64,000 nucleotides of DNA from an uncultured Thiodictyon sp. (GTDB taxonomy: Bacteria; Pseudomonadota; Gammaproteobacteria; Chromatiales; Chromatiaceae), in the NCBI RefSeq assembly GCF_903946935.1, contig NZ_CAJAXH010000222.1, positions 19,365 to 83,364 of the forward strand. Direction: 5' to 3'. Position 1 is the first letter of the stretch, and each line of letters starts with the position of its first letter. Of this stretch, positions 9,743 to 18,534 are shown in pieces. The translations under genes and the position numbers were made by a program. Under the pieces are notes generated by a model. It searched no databases. It was not told the DNA's origin and saw only the letters and a list, made by a program, of their open reading frames with translations.

Positions 9743-10315
9743 TCAGTTTCGTGCGACTACAAAGATCTGCTGGCGAAGCAGGAGCGGACGCACCCACCAA
9801 GGATAGTGCGGCTTGTTGCCGCGGTAGTAGCGGATGGTTTCTACCCGAAAGCCGTGGCGCTCCAGTAATTGGCGTAGCGTAAAGGCATCGTGCCACAGGA
9901 CATGGGTGGCGTTGGGGCGGAATAGGACCGTAGGCCATTTGGCATTTGGGGTGGTCAAGATCAATCTGCCCCCTGGCATCAGATGTCGGCGGATGTTGTC
10001 AAGGAATAGTCCCTGGTTACTCACATGCTCGATCACATCGCCAGCCGTCACCACATCGAAGGTCGCCCCCAAGTCCAGGGTCTCCATGTTGCCGTAAGTG
10101 ATCCGCGGATCATTCTTGTGGCGCAATCCATCCGCTGTGACCTTGAGGATTTCGCGCGCGGTCTGCTCGGCATCTGGCAGATCGACCCCCGTCAGGCTGG
10201 CGCTATGCTCATTGAGTACGTTCCACAGGCAATAGACCGAGGACTGCCCGAGGCTTCCGATATCCAGGACACGTTGGCCCGAGATCAGGGGTACGATTAA
10301 ATCTTCTCGTTGCAT
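9743..10315 (-). CDS. Class I SAM-dependent methyltransferase
   Basis: VLDIGSLGQSS, FDVVTAGDVIEHVSNQGLFLDNIRRHLMPGGRLILTTPN; start set at MQREDL (10315). Confidence 0.85.
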   Translation of the reverse strand: MQREDLIVPLISGQRVLDIGSLGQSSVYCLWNVLNEHSASLTGVDLPDAEQTAREILKVTADGLRHKNDPRITYGNMETLDLGATFDVVTAGDVIEHVSNQGLFLDNIRRHLMPGGRLILTTPNAKWPTVLFRPNATHVLWHDAFTLRQLLERHGFRVETIRYYRGNKPHYPWWVRPLLLRQQIFVVARN

Positions 10316-11259
10316 TGATTGCCCTTGCTGGGTTGTGGTTGATCGGTGTCTCCCGAGCGGGTGCAGGTCAGCCACCGCCAGACGCGGAAGATGAGCCAAA
10401 CGCAGAGGTCGGCGACGATGGTCAAGGCCCGGAATGCGAACATTGACGTAACGAGGCCTGAGGCCAGAGTGCCGGTGAGCAGATAGCTGGATGTCACCTC
10501 AAAGACACCAATCCCCTGCGGGGCGAAGAAGGCGAGAAATCCGGCGAGCCAGGAGATCAAATAGATTCCGATGGCTCGCGCCCAATCAATCCCTGGAACC
10601 ATCTGTGCGGCGAACAAGGCAAACGCACTACCGTACAGCACCCAGACTAAGGAGAAGCTGCCCACGGAAGCAAGGTAGGTAGCGCCAGACATTGAGGTTA
10701 CGTCTTTACCAAGCATTCCTGTCAGGCGCGGACCGACGATAAGCCCCACTGCTCCGATCAGAGCGACCAACCCGAAAACTGGGGCGGTTCCATTGCCGCT
10801 CATCCAGAGCAGCACGGCGCCTCCGATCACGGCCGCCAGACAGACGGAAATGCCCATCTCCAGCAGCACTAAGCGCAGGATCGTTGCTTTTGGTAGTCCT
10901 TTGGCGGAAAAATCTAATGCCCGCGTCACTGTCTGCCAGATACCGCCGGGCAGGTATCGGGCGGGCAGGCGATTGATGTGGATCGATAACACTAGCCCCA
11001 GTCCTGGTTTGTGGTCAAGTGAGCGCAAGAGTAAATGGCTGGAGAGGCCGATGCAGAGATGGCCTAGCGCAACCAATAAGAAGATCACCCCAACCAGTCC
11101 GGGCGCGACTTCCGAGAGGTTCGCAACGAGGCGCTCGTGGTCGCGCCAGAACAGATAGGCCAGGAAGGCCAGGGCCAGCGGGGTATAGATCATGCGTGAC
11201 TGGCGCATCAGCCCCCGGAATCGCGTCCGCCATCGAGCATGCAAGGGCGTCGCCGTCAT
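10297..11259 (-). CDS. Lysylphosphatidylglycerol synthase TM-region/flippase-like integral membrane protein
   Basis: Multi-TM 320 aa with HINRLPARYLPGGIWQTVTRA motif. Confidence 0.75.
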   Translation of the reverse strand: MTATPLHARWRTRFRGLMRQSRMIYTPLALAFLAYLFWRDHERLVANLSEVAPGLVGVIFLLVALGHLCIGLSSHLLLRSLDHKPGLGLVLSIHINRLPARYLPGGIWQTVTRALDFSAKGLPKATILRLVLLEMGISVCLAAVIGGAVLLWMSGNGTAPVFGLVALIGAVGLIVGPRLTGMLGKDVTSMSGATYLASVGSFSLVWVLYGSAFALFAAQMVPGIDWARAIGIYLISWLAGFLAFFAPQGIGVFEVTSSYLLTGTLASGLVTSMFAFRALTIVADLCVWLIFRVWRWLTCTRSGDTDQPQPSKGNQCNEKI

Positions 11260-11260
11260 G

Positions 11261-12214
11261 TCATTTCAGGTGCTTGTTCTGTTCCTGGTCGAACAGCATC
11301 GCAAACAGCAAAAATTGCAACCCCATCAGGGTCAATAGGGTGGCAAACATCGCGCTGGTGCCGGCGATTGGACCAAAGAATAGCCGAAGACCCAACAGAT
11401 AGATGCCGAATACGAAGCCTGGCGGAAAGAGGGTCAGGCCGAAGGCGTAGAAGAATACGAGTGGGTGAAAATCCTGGATGACGTACTTATGCAGCAATCG
11501 GTAAAAGAAGAGCCGAAAGATAAGCCAGGAGAGTTGGGGGATCATGCGCAGCGGGCGGATACCGGACTTCTCGCCGATGCCGTAGACTGGGCGAATGGGT
11601 ACGTCGGTCACGCGCATATCGGCGATATTGAGTCGTACCAACAAATCATTGGGCTGCCCGTAACGCTTATACATGAGGTCCCAGTTGATCGCCTCCAGGC
11701 CGTGCAGGCTGATGGCGGTATAGCCCGATTGGGAGTCGGCAATGTGCCAGTAGCCGGAGGCGATCTTGGTCAGCAGCGAGAGCATGGCATTGCCGAGATA
11801 GCGCACGCGTGGAATCATGTTCCATGCCTCACCACTAAACAGTCGGTTGCCTTTGGCGTAGTCGTAGTGGCCGGAGAGTACCGGTTCCACGATAGCCGGA
11901 AAGTCGGTTGGGTCCATTTGCCCGTCGCCGGCCATGACCACGGTCACGTCCATGCGCTCTGCGAGTGCCGCCTTGTAACCGCTGGCAATGGCCCCACCGA
12001 CCCCCTGGTTGACCGGATGTACCAGCAATTCGATACGCGGATCGCACGGTTGGTAGGCACGGACGACGGCGGCCGTATCGTCCGGGCTGGCATCGTCGAT
12101 AACATAGACCCGGTCCACCTCCGCGGGCATGGTCTGGAGTACCCGTAGGATCTGGGTCGACTCGTTGTAGCAGGGGACGACGACTGCAATACGTTGGTCA
12201 TTGATCATGGTCAT
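11261..12214 (-). CDS. Glycosyltransferase family 2 with C-terminal TM helices
   Basis: RIAVVVPCYNESTQILRVLQTMP, YVIDDASPDDTAAVV, NQGVGGAIASGYKAAL, MAGDGQMDPTDFPAI. Confidence 0.9.
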   Translation of the reverse strand: MTMINDQRIAVVVPCYNESTQILRVLQTMPAEVDRVYVIDDASPDDTAAVVRAYQPCDPRIELLVHPVNQGVGGAIASGYKAALAERMDVTVVMAGDGQMDPTDFPAIVEPVLSGHYDYAKGNRLFSGEAWNMIPRVRYLGNAMLSLLTKIASGYWHIADSQSGYTAISLHGLEAINWDLMYKRYGQPNDLLVRLNIADMRVTDVPIRPVYGIGEKSGIRPLRMIPQLSWLIFRLFFYRLLHKYVIQDFHPLVFFYAFGLTLFPPGFVFGIYLLGLRLFFGPIAGTSAMFATLLTLMGLQFLLFAMLFDQEQNKHLK

Positions 12215-12241
12215 TAGCGTTGAAACTCGGCGGTCGTTTGC

Positions 12242-12290
12242 GAGGTTGCCATCCCTGGCCTGGATTCCGGGGTCCCGGCCGGAATGACGG
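12242..12290. repeat. Dispersed repeat copy 1 (gaggttgccatccctggcctggattccgg.gtcccggccggaatg)
   Basis: Near-identical copies at 16254..16301 and 42860..42908. Confidence 0.75.
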
Positions 12291-12316
12291 CCTTCGCCCC
12301 GGCGCTCCAAACTGGA

Positions 12317-12379
12317 GGTCGAGGCTTTAGCCAGAGCCGGTCCGCTGACATGTGAGTTTAGCCGGCTAAAGCCTCGACC
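12317..12379. repeat. Inverted repeat ggtcgaggctttagcc / ggctaaagcctcgacc
   Basis: Perfect 16-bp arms 12317..12332 and 12364..12379. Confidence 0.8.
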
Positions 12380-12555
12380 CCCTGTCTCCTCGGGGTCGGA
12401 ACGACGATCAAGATCGTCAGCAGCATCCCGGTAAGCGGCGAAACTCTGTGCCGTGTTTGCGCAGTCCCAGGCGGGCTGCCTGCATGAAGGCGCTACGACT
12501 CACTTGCACCAGTCGTAAACCGGTGCCGCAGAAGAGCTCGAATTCATTCGAAGCG

Positions 12556-12810
12556 TCAATAGCGATCCTCCTGCCGCATGGTCTCGACGACCGGTCGGGT
12601 CATGGGCATCCGGGCGCGCAGTTCCCGGACGCGTCCTAAGAACTGAAGCTTATCGAAGACCTGTGTGGGCACCAGCCGGATCTCTCGGGTGCTCGTTACC
12701 TCCGCATCCAATTCATCCCCTCCTTTAGACCCGCCGCTCGCACGCACTCGATCGGCAGCCGGATGGCCAGACTTTTGCCCCACTTGGCTAACTGTAATTT
12801 TATCGCAGAC
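12556..12810 (-). pseudogene. MazE/AbrB-type antitoxin remnant, frameshifted
   Basis: KLQLAKWGKSLAIRLPIECVRAAGLKEG in one frame continues as GDELDAEVTSTREIRLVPTQVFDKLQFLGRVRELRARMP in another; a 1-nt deletion in the G run near 12720 explains it. Confidence 0.7.
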
Positions 12811-12897
12811 TCCGGTGTAGATTGATTATGTGCCAGGTAGTTGAAGCACGCAAGCGGCCAATGGGTGCGAGTAAAGCTGATGTGGTTGCGGAGGCGG

Positions 12898-13018
12898 CGT
12901 AGGTTGGATAAGCGCAGCGCATTTGCCAACGCCGCCGATGTCTTGGCTGGTGGATGCGGCGCGTTACGCCGTCCTCGACCCGCGGCGTTGTGCCGCGCGC
13001 CTTATCCACCCTACGCGG
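12898..13018. repeat. Hairpin-forming intergenic repeat (taggttggataagcgcagcgc ... gcgccttatccaccctac)
   Basis: Imperfect inverted arms at both ends. Confidence 0.6.
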
Positions 13019-13145
13019 GCGATTTTGCTGATCACACCACTCGTGATCGAATCGGCGGCCAACGGTATGTCCGTGCGAGGGGCGTGCTACCGATAGAGCC
13101 GCGGTGCCGTTTCATGGACCATCATTGTTCGCCTTCAAGTTACCC

Positions 13146-13198
13146 GTCGCGGCCTGGGGGCCACTCCTAAGGGGTAGGAGCGGCCCCCAGGCCGCGAC
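13146..13198. repeat. Long near-perfect palindrome gtcgcggcctgggggcc..tcctaaggggtagga..ggcccccaggccgcgac
   Basis: Arms complementary across 53 bp. Confidence 0.85.
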
Positions 13199-13237
13199 AA
13201 ATGACATCAATCCCAGTCAATCTTGATGAAGCGCCTC

Positions 13238-15229
13238 TCAGTGTACCTGAGGCGTTTGCGGCTGGTCCTGTCGATCGGCCGATGCCTTTGTCTGGGCGGC
13301 AGCTGCCCGTTGCTTGAGAAAATCCTCCCGAAAGGCGGCCACTCTTTGATCCCGCCTCAGCCATTCATACAGGCCAGCCGGCGGGGTCTTGGCGGCGATC
13401 TCGATATAGTGAGCAGCGTCGTCCCAGAGTCCCGCGGTCATCAGGAAATAGGCCTGATCGAGTGCAATCGTGAAGGATGGGGATGCGGCATAGGCGCGGT
13501 CGAGAGCGCGGATGGTGCCATCCAGGTCGCCCTGGTGTCGGCGATAGTCTGCGAGTAGCGTTTCCAACTGCCGATGGGTTCGGCGGTTGGCGATGAATTT
13601 TGGGTTTGACAGATAGAGCTCGAAGACCCGTTGCATGTCCTGCGGTGCGACTCGGCAACGCCCTTTTCGACTCTTTTCCATCATCCATTCGATCGTTGCG
13701 ACACTGGCAAAGTCCGCTGGGGCCGTCGGTACCACGCGTTCGATCTCCTCCATGCTGGCGCCGAGTCTTGGTAGGCGTGTGTCAGCGCAGTGTTCGATGG
13801 CAAAGCGGTAGAGCGGGAGATGGGCGTTGGTGGGGTCAGCCGCGGTGGCCCGATCGAATTGGGCGCGTAGCCGCCCCCCATCCCCTTGGTTGGCCCAATA
13901 GTTGAGCGCGCCCCCCTGGGCCCGCTGGGAGGCGGGATGCTCCGCTGACCAGAGGATGGCGATCGACGCTTCATTGCCCCAGACGCCGGCTGAACTCCAG
14001 GTGATGGTGCCAACCAGCGCGATCATGCCGATGAGGCCAGCGCCAATCAGGCGTCGATAAGCTACGGGGATCGACAGCGCGCCATAGCACAGGACGAAGA
14101 TGGGGCCGAGCATGGGCAGGTAATTGCGATGTTCGAAATAGAGCTCGAGCGGCAGGACCGTCCCTTCGAGCAAGTGTCCAAGAAAGAACCAGAGGACCGC
14201 CAGTGCGAACAATGGCCAGGCGCGCCGTTGCCGGATCGCCAGTGCCAGCAGCAGCGCAATCGTTCCCAGCGCAGCGAGCGTCTGGGGCGGGTCGAATAGT
14301 CCATGGGAGACCGTGAAGTCGTCCCGGTAGGGGGTGGACTCGCTGAGTGAGGGTAGTAAGATGACCCTCAGGTACTGCATCAGGACCCGGCCCTCGGTCA
14401 TCAGCCGCTCGGACAGGGTGAATACGCGCGCATCATAGGCGTCGGCCATGATACCGAAGACCAGCGCGAGATAGATCCCCAATAAGGCCAGGGGCAGGAC
14501 TAGGAAGAGGACGGACCAGGCGCGCCACCAGGCGGGGCGCGGCGGTCGGTCTGCGCCGAGTACGGTGAGCTCCAGGACCGTGACATAGGCCAGGGTCATG
14601 AACGCCGTCTCTTTACTCAGGATGCCGAGTACGATACAGGACCCGAAGACGGGCGCGAGCCAGAATAGGGCTATCCAGGGGCGTTGGGGTGCAATGCGCC
14701 GGCCGTGCAGATAGGCGATGAGCGCCAGCAGCGAGAAGGTGCCGCCGAGCAGGGTCATCCGCTGGATCACCATCATGACCGGCGACAGATTGATGGGGTG
14801 CAGTAGCCAGAGTGCGGTCCCTGCCAATGCCACCCAGTCCGCATGGGGCGGGGCGGGGCTGACGGGGCGGATCAGGCGGGTGAGTCCGCGCAGGAAGACG
14901 AATACCAGGACGCCATTGAATAAATGGATGAGTAGATTGGTACGCTTGAATCCTGCGGGTGGGCTGGGCCAGCCGGTGTCGTCCAGCAGGAGCGATAGAA
15001 AAGACAGCGAACGACCGGAGCCTCCTTCGTCCGGCAGGATCAGCCGGATCACGTCCTCTTGGGTCTGAATGCCGTGACCCGAGCCGGCGAGTTTAGGCAG
15101 GTGGCCTTGGTCGTCGAAGAAGAATGGGCCGGACAAACCAGGCGCAAAGGCAAACCAGCCGATCGCGAGCAGCAGCGCTAACGAGCACGCGACCAATAAC
15201 GGCGTGCGCACTGACTTGTCCATTGCCAT
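13238..15229 (-). CDS. Large multi-pass membrane protein with C-terminal TPR-like region
   Basis: 663 aa; hydrophobic N-terminal two-thirds with GPFFFDDQGHLP, then TPR-like DLDGTIRALDRAYAASPSFTIALDQAYFLMTAGLWDDAAHYIEIA. Confidence 0.75.
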   Translation of the reverse strand: MAMDKSVRTPLLVACSLALLLAIGWFAFAPGLSGPFFFDDQGHLPKLAGSGHGIQTQEDVIRLILPDEGGSGRSLSFLSLLLDDTGWPSPPAGFKRTNLLIHLFNGVLVFVFLRGLTRLIRPVSPAPPHADWVALAGTALWLLHPINLSPVMMVIQRMTLLGGTFSLLALIAYLHGRRIAPQRPWIALFWLAPVFGSCIVLGILSKETAFMTLAYVTVLELTVLGADRPPRPAWWRAWSVLFLVLPLALLGIYLALVFGIMADAYDARVFTLSERLMTEGRVLMQYLRVILLPSLSESTPYRDDFTVSHGLFDPPQTLAALGTIALLLALAIRQRRAWPLFALAVLWFFLGHLLEGTVLPLELYFEHRNYLPMLGPIFVLCYGALSIPVAYRRLIGAGLIGMIALVGTITWSSAGVWGNEASIAILWSAEHPASQRAQGGALNYWANQGDGGRLRAQFDRATAADPTNAHLPLYRFAIEHCADTRLPRLGASMEEIERVVPTAPADFASVATIEWMMEKSRKGRCRVAPQDMQRVFELYLSNPKFIANRRTHRQLETLLADYRRHQGDLDGTIRALDRAYAASPSFTIALDQAYFLMTAGLWDDAAHYIEIAAKTPPAGLYEWLRRDQRVAAFREDFLKQRAAAAQTKASADRQDQPQTPQVH

Positions 15230-15293
15230 CGGGTTCCCCTGTCTGGGTCCGGCCGCGGTCGCAGCGGACGACGGCGATTGAGTCTCGAAAACG

Positions 15294-15323
15294 AAAAAAC
15301 CCCAAGGCTAACCCTGGGGTTTG
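15294..15323 (-). terminator. Rho-independent terminator of the first pilin gene
   Basis: Minus strand aaccccagggttagccttggggttttttcg: GC hairpin followed by T tract. Confidence 0.8.
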
Positions 15324-15351
15324 ATTCAGCACTTAAGCTAGCGGCTGAACT

Positions 15352-15771
15352 TTAACGGCAGTTGGACGGCCGAAGCTTCTTGCCGAGGCTACCGCCAGTG
15401 CAGGACCACTGTACGCCAGCAGCGCTGGTCGTGGCCCTGAAGACCAGTGTGTTGCTTGCAGAAGGCACGCCGGCGGCGACCTTATAGGTGATGGTGAGCA
15501 GGTGTGGCGTGACGGCGATGCCCGAGACATATCTGGTGTTGGGGGACGAATAGCCGAGGGCGGCGTTATTCGCCGGGAATGTCAGGTTGTTAAGCGCGAA
15601 TTCTGCAAGCGACATCTGGGGCGAGGCGACCAGACTGATACCCTCTGCCACTTTACTGCGGGTGGTAAAGTCCTGATAGGACGGAATGGCGATGGCCGCC
15701 AGTATGCCGATGATCGCGACGACGATCATGAGTTCGATCAAGGTGAAGCCTTGTTGGATCTTTTTGTTCAT
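15352..15771 (-). CDS. pilA: Type IV pilin (PilA-like), copy 1
   Basis: [45 protein letters not shown]-terminal disulfide pair [17 protein letters not shown]. Confidence 0.95.
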   Translation of the reverse strand: MNKKIQQGFTLIELMIVVAIIGILAAIAIPSYQDFTTRSKVAEGISLVASPQMSLAEFALNNLTFPANNAALGYSSPNTRYVSGIAVTPHLLTITYKVAAGVPSASNTLVFRATTSAAGVQWSCTGGSLGKKLRPSNCR

Positions 15772-15870
15772 GATGAACCTCTGAAATTTGGGTGATGGAT
15801 GCGGCTGGGCCGGGAGGCCGTCGCGGCCGATGTGCAGCCGCGTCCTGAGTGTCTCCCGCTCGTAAGATAA

Positions 15871-15885
15871 GCAGGATTCGGGCCA
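15871..15885 (-). promoter_or_regulatory. Sigma54-type -24/-12 promoter, pilin copy 1
   Basis: Minus strand TGGCCCGAATCCTGC with correct GG-N10-GC spacing, 100 bp upstream of the ATG. Confidence 0.75.
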
Positions 15886-16028
15886 CCGGGCCATTTTCGC
15901 ACGGGGCGATAGCCCGATATTCGGTTAACCGCTTGTCAGTAGGCACCTGATCGCGACGTTGACCGGGTTGCGCGGTTGGGGGCTAGCCTGGGGGCGAGCC
16001 TGAGCCGGGGGCGATTGAGGGAAGATAG

Positions 16029-16043
16029 TGACAGAAATTGTCA
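16029..16043. promoter_or_regulatory. Palindromic tgacagaaattgtca, candidate upstream activator site for pilin copy 1
   Basis: TGACA-N5-TGTCA, repeated upstream of pilin copy 2 (18520..18534). Confidence 0.4.
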
Positions 16044-16253
16044 GTAAATGACGCGATTAGTGATGCCCGATGGGTCGGTATCGGGTGTCTCCGGGGCGGG
16101 TTTGCCGAGCCATCCGATCGATCAAGCGCACCGCATCGCCCCAGCGTTCTGCGGTCATCAGGAAATAGGTCAGATCGGTTGGTGGGGTTGGTCGGGGCGA
16201 ACTTGATCGCCGTTCCTGCCAGTCCGCTATATTCTGTGAGTCCGCGGCCGCCG

Positions 16254-16301
16254 AGAGGTTGCCGCTCCTGGCCTGGATTCCGGCGTCCCGGCCGGAATGG
16301 C
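16254..16301. repeat. Dispersed repeat copy 2
   Basis: gagaggttgccgctcctggcctggattccggcgtcccggccggaatgg; see 12242 and 42860. Confidence 0.75.
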
Positions 16302-16378
16302 GATCAGGGCGCTGCGGCGGCCTGACCGAATTGGGTGCGCAACCGGCTCACATCCCCTTGGTTGGCCCAATCGTTGAT

Positions 16379-17436
16379 GGCTCTTCCTGCGTTTCAGACG
16401 GCTCTGGTCAGCAAGGCCGAGAGCATGGGCTGGAGCAGCCCCCGGCCGCGCCGGCGGACGTTGTGTGTGAACTGAAAGAACCCCAGGTAGAGCGGCAATT
16501 TCTCCTGGGAGATCCCGCGATGGGGACGCAGCCAAGAGCGCAACAGTGACCAGAAGCCCTCCATGGTGTTGACATGGACCTCGTGGAAGCCGTCGCCGTC
16601 CTCATCACGGGCGTACTCGCCCAGACTGTGGCAGACCGTCTTATGACCATAACCCCACTCCGGCAGTCGGGCATAGATGTCGTACTCGTCGGTGTAGACC
16701 TGGGTGCCCGGGGCAATGACCGCCAAAATCAACGGACGAATGGTCTTTTGTTGAACATTTTCAAGCATCCGAATCACCACCTGTCCGCCGCGCTCGATCA
16801 TGCCAAAGATCGGTGGCTTCTCTTTTTCCAGCGTCCCGCGACCGGGCGCCCCCTTCAGCCGACGGCAGCGCCCCTTGCGCCCTTTTTTTTCACAGCATCA
16901 GGATGACCTTTGTGACCGGCTACCACGTAGACCTCGTCACACTCGACCTCGCCCGACAACATCGGTGTCGGCTGGCTGGCGACGATCCCCGCGCGCAGTT
17001 GCTCGGTCATCCGCTGCACGTCATCCTCGTTCAGACCCAACTCGTGGGCAATCTGAAGGTTGGAGAGGTTCAAGCCCATCAGGTACAGACAGCCGATCCA
17101 GGCCATCAACGACTGATGCCGACCGGCGAAGATCGTCCCAGTCAAGTCGTCGAAGTGGCGCCCACAGCCCCCGCAACGATACTTGCGACGCGCTGGCTGG
17201 GTGGAGTCTCGCCCTTGTTTGCTCACCTGCGACGACTGGCAGTGCGGACACGTCACCCCTTCGGGCCAGTGCAAGCGACGCAGGACGTCGTAACACTTGA
17301 CGTCGTCCAGCAGCGTTGTAAGGGGGATCATCAGCATAACTCCGAAACCTGCAAACCTTCCTGGCGGCTGGCGATCATAAGCCTCTTTTCAGGATATTAC
17401 AAAAACTTAGCAGCCGTCTGAAACGCAGGAAGAGCC
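16379..17436 (-). mobile_element. IS1595-like (ISXO2-like) insertion sequence, 1058 bp
   Basis: Perfect 25-bp terminal inverted repeats ggctcttcctgcgtttcagacggct (16379..16403; 17412..17436) flanked by 8-bp direct repeats tcgttgat (16371..16378; 17437..17444). Confidence 0.92.
16394..17337 (-). CDS. IS1595-family transposase, two overlapping-frame parts joined at an A8 tract
   Basis: Part 1 (16855..17337): CPHCQSSQVSKQG...KYRCGGCGRHFDDLTGTIFAGRH...VECDEVYVVAGHKGHPDAVKKKG. Part 2 (16394..16801 frame): PPIFGMIERGGQVVIRML...YTDEYDIYARL...HEVHVNTMEGFWSLLRSWLRPHRGISQEKLPLYLGFFQF. Parts restore on a -1 shift. Confidence 0.85.
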
Positions 17437-17793
17437 TCGTTGATGGCACCCTACTTGGGCGTGCTGGGAGGGCGGGACGCTCCGCGGACCAGGGGATGGC
17501 GATCAACGCTTCATTGTCCCAGGTACCGGCCGAACTCCAGGTGACGGAGTCAACCAGCGCGATCCTCCGCTGGATAATCATCATGACCGGTGTCGGGTTG
17601 AGCAGGTGCGGCAGCCGGAGTGCGGTCCCTGCCAATGCTATCCAGTCTGCATGGGGCGGGGTTGGTGGGGTGGAGCGGACGGGCGAGTCCATGCAGGAAA
17701 GCGAATGTACGCGCTGACTTGTCGATTGCTATCGGGCTCCCCGGTCTGGGTTCGGCCGCGGTTGCAGCGGACGACGGCGATTGGGCCTCGAAA

Positions 17794-17825
17794 ACGAAAA
17801 GCCCCAGGGCGATCCCTGGGGTTTG
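17794..17825 (-). terminator. Rho-independent terminator of the second pilin gene
   Basis: Minus strand aaaccccagggatcgccctggggcttttcg. Confidence 0.75.
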
Positions 17826-17853
17826 ATACAGCACATAAGCGATCTCCTGAGTA

Positions 17854-18273
17854 TTAACGGCAGTTGGACGGCCGAAGTTTCTTGCCGAGGGTGCCGCCGG
17901 TGCAGGACCACGATACGCCGCCTTGGTTGGTGGTCGCCCGGAAGACGAGGGTGTTGCTTGCGCTAGGCACGCCGGCGGCGACCCTATAGGTGATGGTGAG
18001 CAGGTGTGGCGTGACGACGATTTGCGAGACATACCTGGTGGCCGGGGATGAATAGCCGACGGCGGCGTTGTCGGCTGGGAATGTCAGGTTGTTAAGTGCG
18101 AATTCTGCAACCGACAGCTGAGGCGAGGCGACCAGGCTGATACCCTCTGCCACTTTACTGCGGGTGGTGAAGTCTTGATACGACGGGATGGCGATGGCCG
18201 CCAGGATACCGATGATCGCGACGACGATCATTAGTTCGATCAAGGTAAAGCCTTGTTGGATCTGTTTATTCAT
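17854..18273 (-). CDS. Type IV pilin (PilA-like), copy 2
   Basis: [76 protein letters not shown]...[17 protein letters not shown]. Confidence 0.95.
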   Translation of the reverse strand: MNKQIQQGFTLIELMIVVAIIGILAAIAIPSYQDFTTRSKVAEGISLVASPQLSVAEFALNNLTFPADNAAVGYSSPATRYVSQIVVTPHLLTITYRVAAGVPSASNTLVFRATTNQGGVSWSCTGGTLGKKLRPSNCR

Positions 18274-18372
18274 GGTGAAGCTCTGAAGTTTGGGTGATGA
18301 TGCGGCTGGGCCGGGAGGCCGTCGCGGCCGTTGGGCGGCCGCGTCCTGAGTTGTCTCCCGCTCGGAAACAAA

Positions 18373-18387
18373 GCAGGATTCGGGCCA
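18373..18387 (-). promoter_or_regulatory. Sigma54-type -24/-12 promoter, pilin copy 2
   Basis: Identical TGGCCCGAATCCTGC, again 100 bp from the ATG. Confidence 0.75.
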
Positions 18388-18519
18388 CTGCAAATTTTTT
18401 ACACCTAGCGGCGCCCCCGGTTTGTCTAAATCGGTTGTTGCTACGGACCTGATTTCGGTGTCGGCCGAGTTGGTTGGCAAGGGGTTGAGCATGAACCTCA
18501 TTCAATCGGGGGACGATAG

Positions 18520-18534
18520 TGACAAAAATTGTCA
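18520..18534. promoter_or_regulatory. Palindromic tgacaaaaattgtca, candidate upstream activator site for pilin copy 2
   Basis: Conserved with 16029..16043. Confidence 0.4.

Larger units (their letters stand above)
16100..17732 (-). pseudogene. Decayed paralogue of the 13238..15229 membrane protein, interrupted by IS1595-like element
   Basis: Homologous segments: 16130..16190 to ~13430..13460, 16320..16378 and 17445..17550 to ~13850..14010, 17560..17732 to the N-terminal part; both start ATGs mutated (ATA, ATC); internal deletions. Confidence 0.8.

Noticed and set aside
12841-13170. 109-aa plus-strand ORF
   Set aside because: Translation runs through intergenic inverted repeats (taggttggataagcgcagcgc...), so it is repeat-derived rather than a gene.
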